This document shows positions 63,916-64,000 of a stretch of 64,000 bases of DNA, one piece after another. Below the pieces are notes generated by a model. It saw nothing but the letters and a program-made list of their open reading frames with translations, was not told where the DNA came from and did not search any database. The position numbers and the translations under genes were made by a program. The DNA is taken from assembly GCF_002699985.1 (NCBI RefSeq), contig NZ_LKBT01000008.1:79714-143713 (forward strand), given 5' to 3'. Every line of letters starts with the position of its first letter. The stretch's first letter is position 1. The stretch is from Pseudomonas sp. ICMP 561 (GTDB taxonomy: Bacteria; Pseudomonadota; Gammaproteobacteria; Pseudomonadales; Pseudomonadaceae).

Positions 63916-64000
63916 TGAACTGGCTTAATGATCCCGGACACCTCTTAAGGGCGATATGATTCGCCCAATCAGGAGGTTCCATGCAAGAGCGAAAGACCTA
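63916..64000 (+). mobile_element. Possible left end of an IS3-type insertion sequence
   Basis: TGAACTGGCTTAATGATCCC then GGACACC resembles a TG-starting terminal inverted repeat of IS3-family elements, and is followed 65 bases later by a strong ribosome site and a start codon. Only the first 85 bases are in view, so the other end and the target duplication cannot be checked. Confidence 0.35.
63981..64000 (+). CDS. Start of a gene cut by the window edge, possibly a transposase orfA
   Basis: ATG 63981 follows AGGAGG (63971-63976) with good spacing. Only MQERKT plus part of one codon is seen. Basic starts of this form are common in IS3 orfA proteins, but the call is weak. Confidence 0.4.

Overview
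The window reads as chromosomal DNA of a fluorescent/plant-associated Pseudomonas (P. syringae or P. fluorescens group). The evidence is an OprD-family porin end, Pseudomonas-type REP palindromes (GTAGGACCGGCTTTAGCC..., TTCGCGGGCAAGCC..., CTGTAGGAGCTGCCG...), dense gene packing, moderately high GC, and gene orders typical of that genus. No rRNA, tRNA, CRISPR array or prophage was seen. The species assignment is an inference.

Left part (1-13.6 kb): the 3' end of an OprD porin, a secreted alpha/beta hydrolase and a small DUF4124-type protein lead into a complete carbon-phosphorus lyase operon, phnCDE-phnF-phnGHIJKLMNP. It lies behind four 7-bp PhoB half-sites spaced exactly 11 bp apart. Transporter, regulator, RPnT synthase core (GHI), ABC-like KL, radical-SAM lyase J and the downstream MNP enzymes form a full phosphonate-to-PRPP route; phnO is missing. 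A REP pair separates phnE from phnF.

13.2-19 kb: thioredoxin-like protein, moaA, a FocA/NirC channel, a REC-only response regulator overlapping a PAS-HisKA_2 kinase, and a CPA1 sodium/proton antiporter. 19-26.9 kb: one leftward operon coding a polyamine-type ABC importer wrapped around a three-part opine/HcnABC-like amine dehydrogenase, with a divergent IclR regulator. 27-35 kb: chemoreceptor, hybrid PAS sensor kinase, small membrane and secreted proteins, serine hydrolase.

34.3-41.5 kb: an extended RNA-repair locus. rtcR (CARF-AAA+ activator of sigma-54) overlaps a Nudix gene with a pre-Nudix domain. Divergently, from a GG-N10-GC promoter with an IHF-like site, run rtcB, a HEAT-repeat gene, a nucleotidyltransferase gene and rtcA. 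41.5-51.6 kb: TonB-dependent siderophore receptor, lipoproteins, GNAT, SDR, a Tat-exported SMP-30 protein, DUF1206 membrane protein, and a tartrate/D-malate dehydrogenase with a divergent LysR.

51.9-63.7 kb: amine or amino-acid catabolism. It holds an orphan polyamine-type binding protein next to a GMC oxidoreductase, an aldehyde dehydrogenase, a LysR regulator, a HAD hydrolase, a PuuB-like oxidase, an Lrp regulator, a degenerate HAD paralogue and gabT. Between the convergent GMC and aldehyde dehydrogenase genes lies the most unusual structure, a ~1.5-kb tandem array of thirteen ~117-bp units. Each unit is an inverted pair of REP-like palindromes. Because the unit is a multiple of three, long false reading frames run through it. 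The right edge probably enters an IS3-type element.
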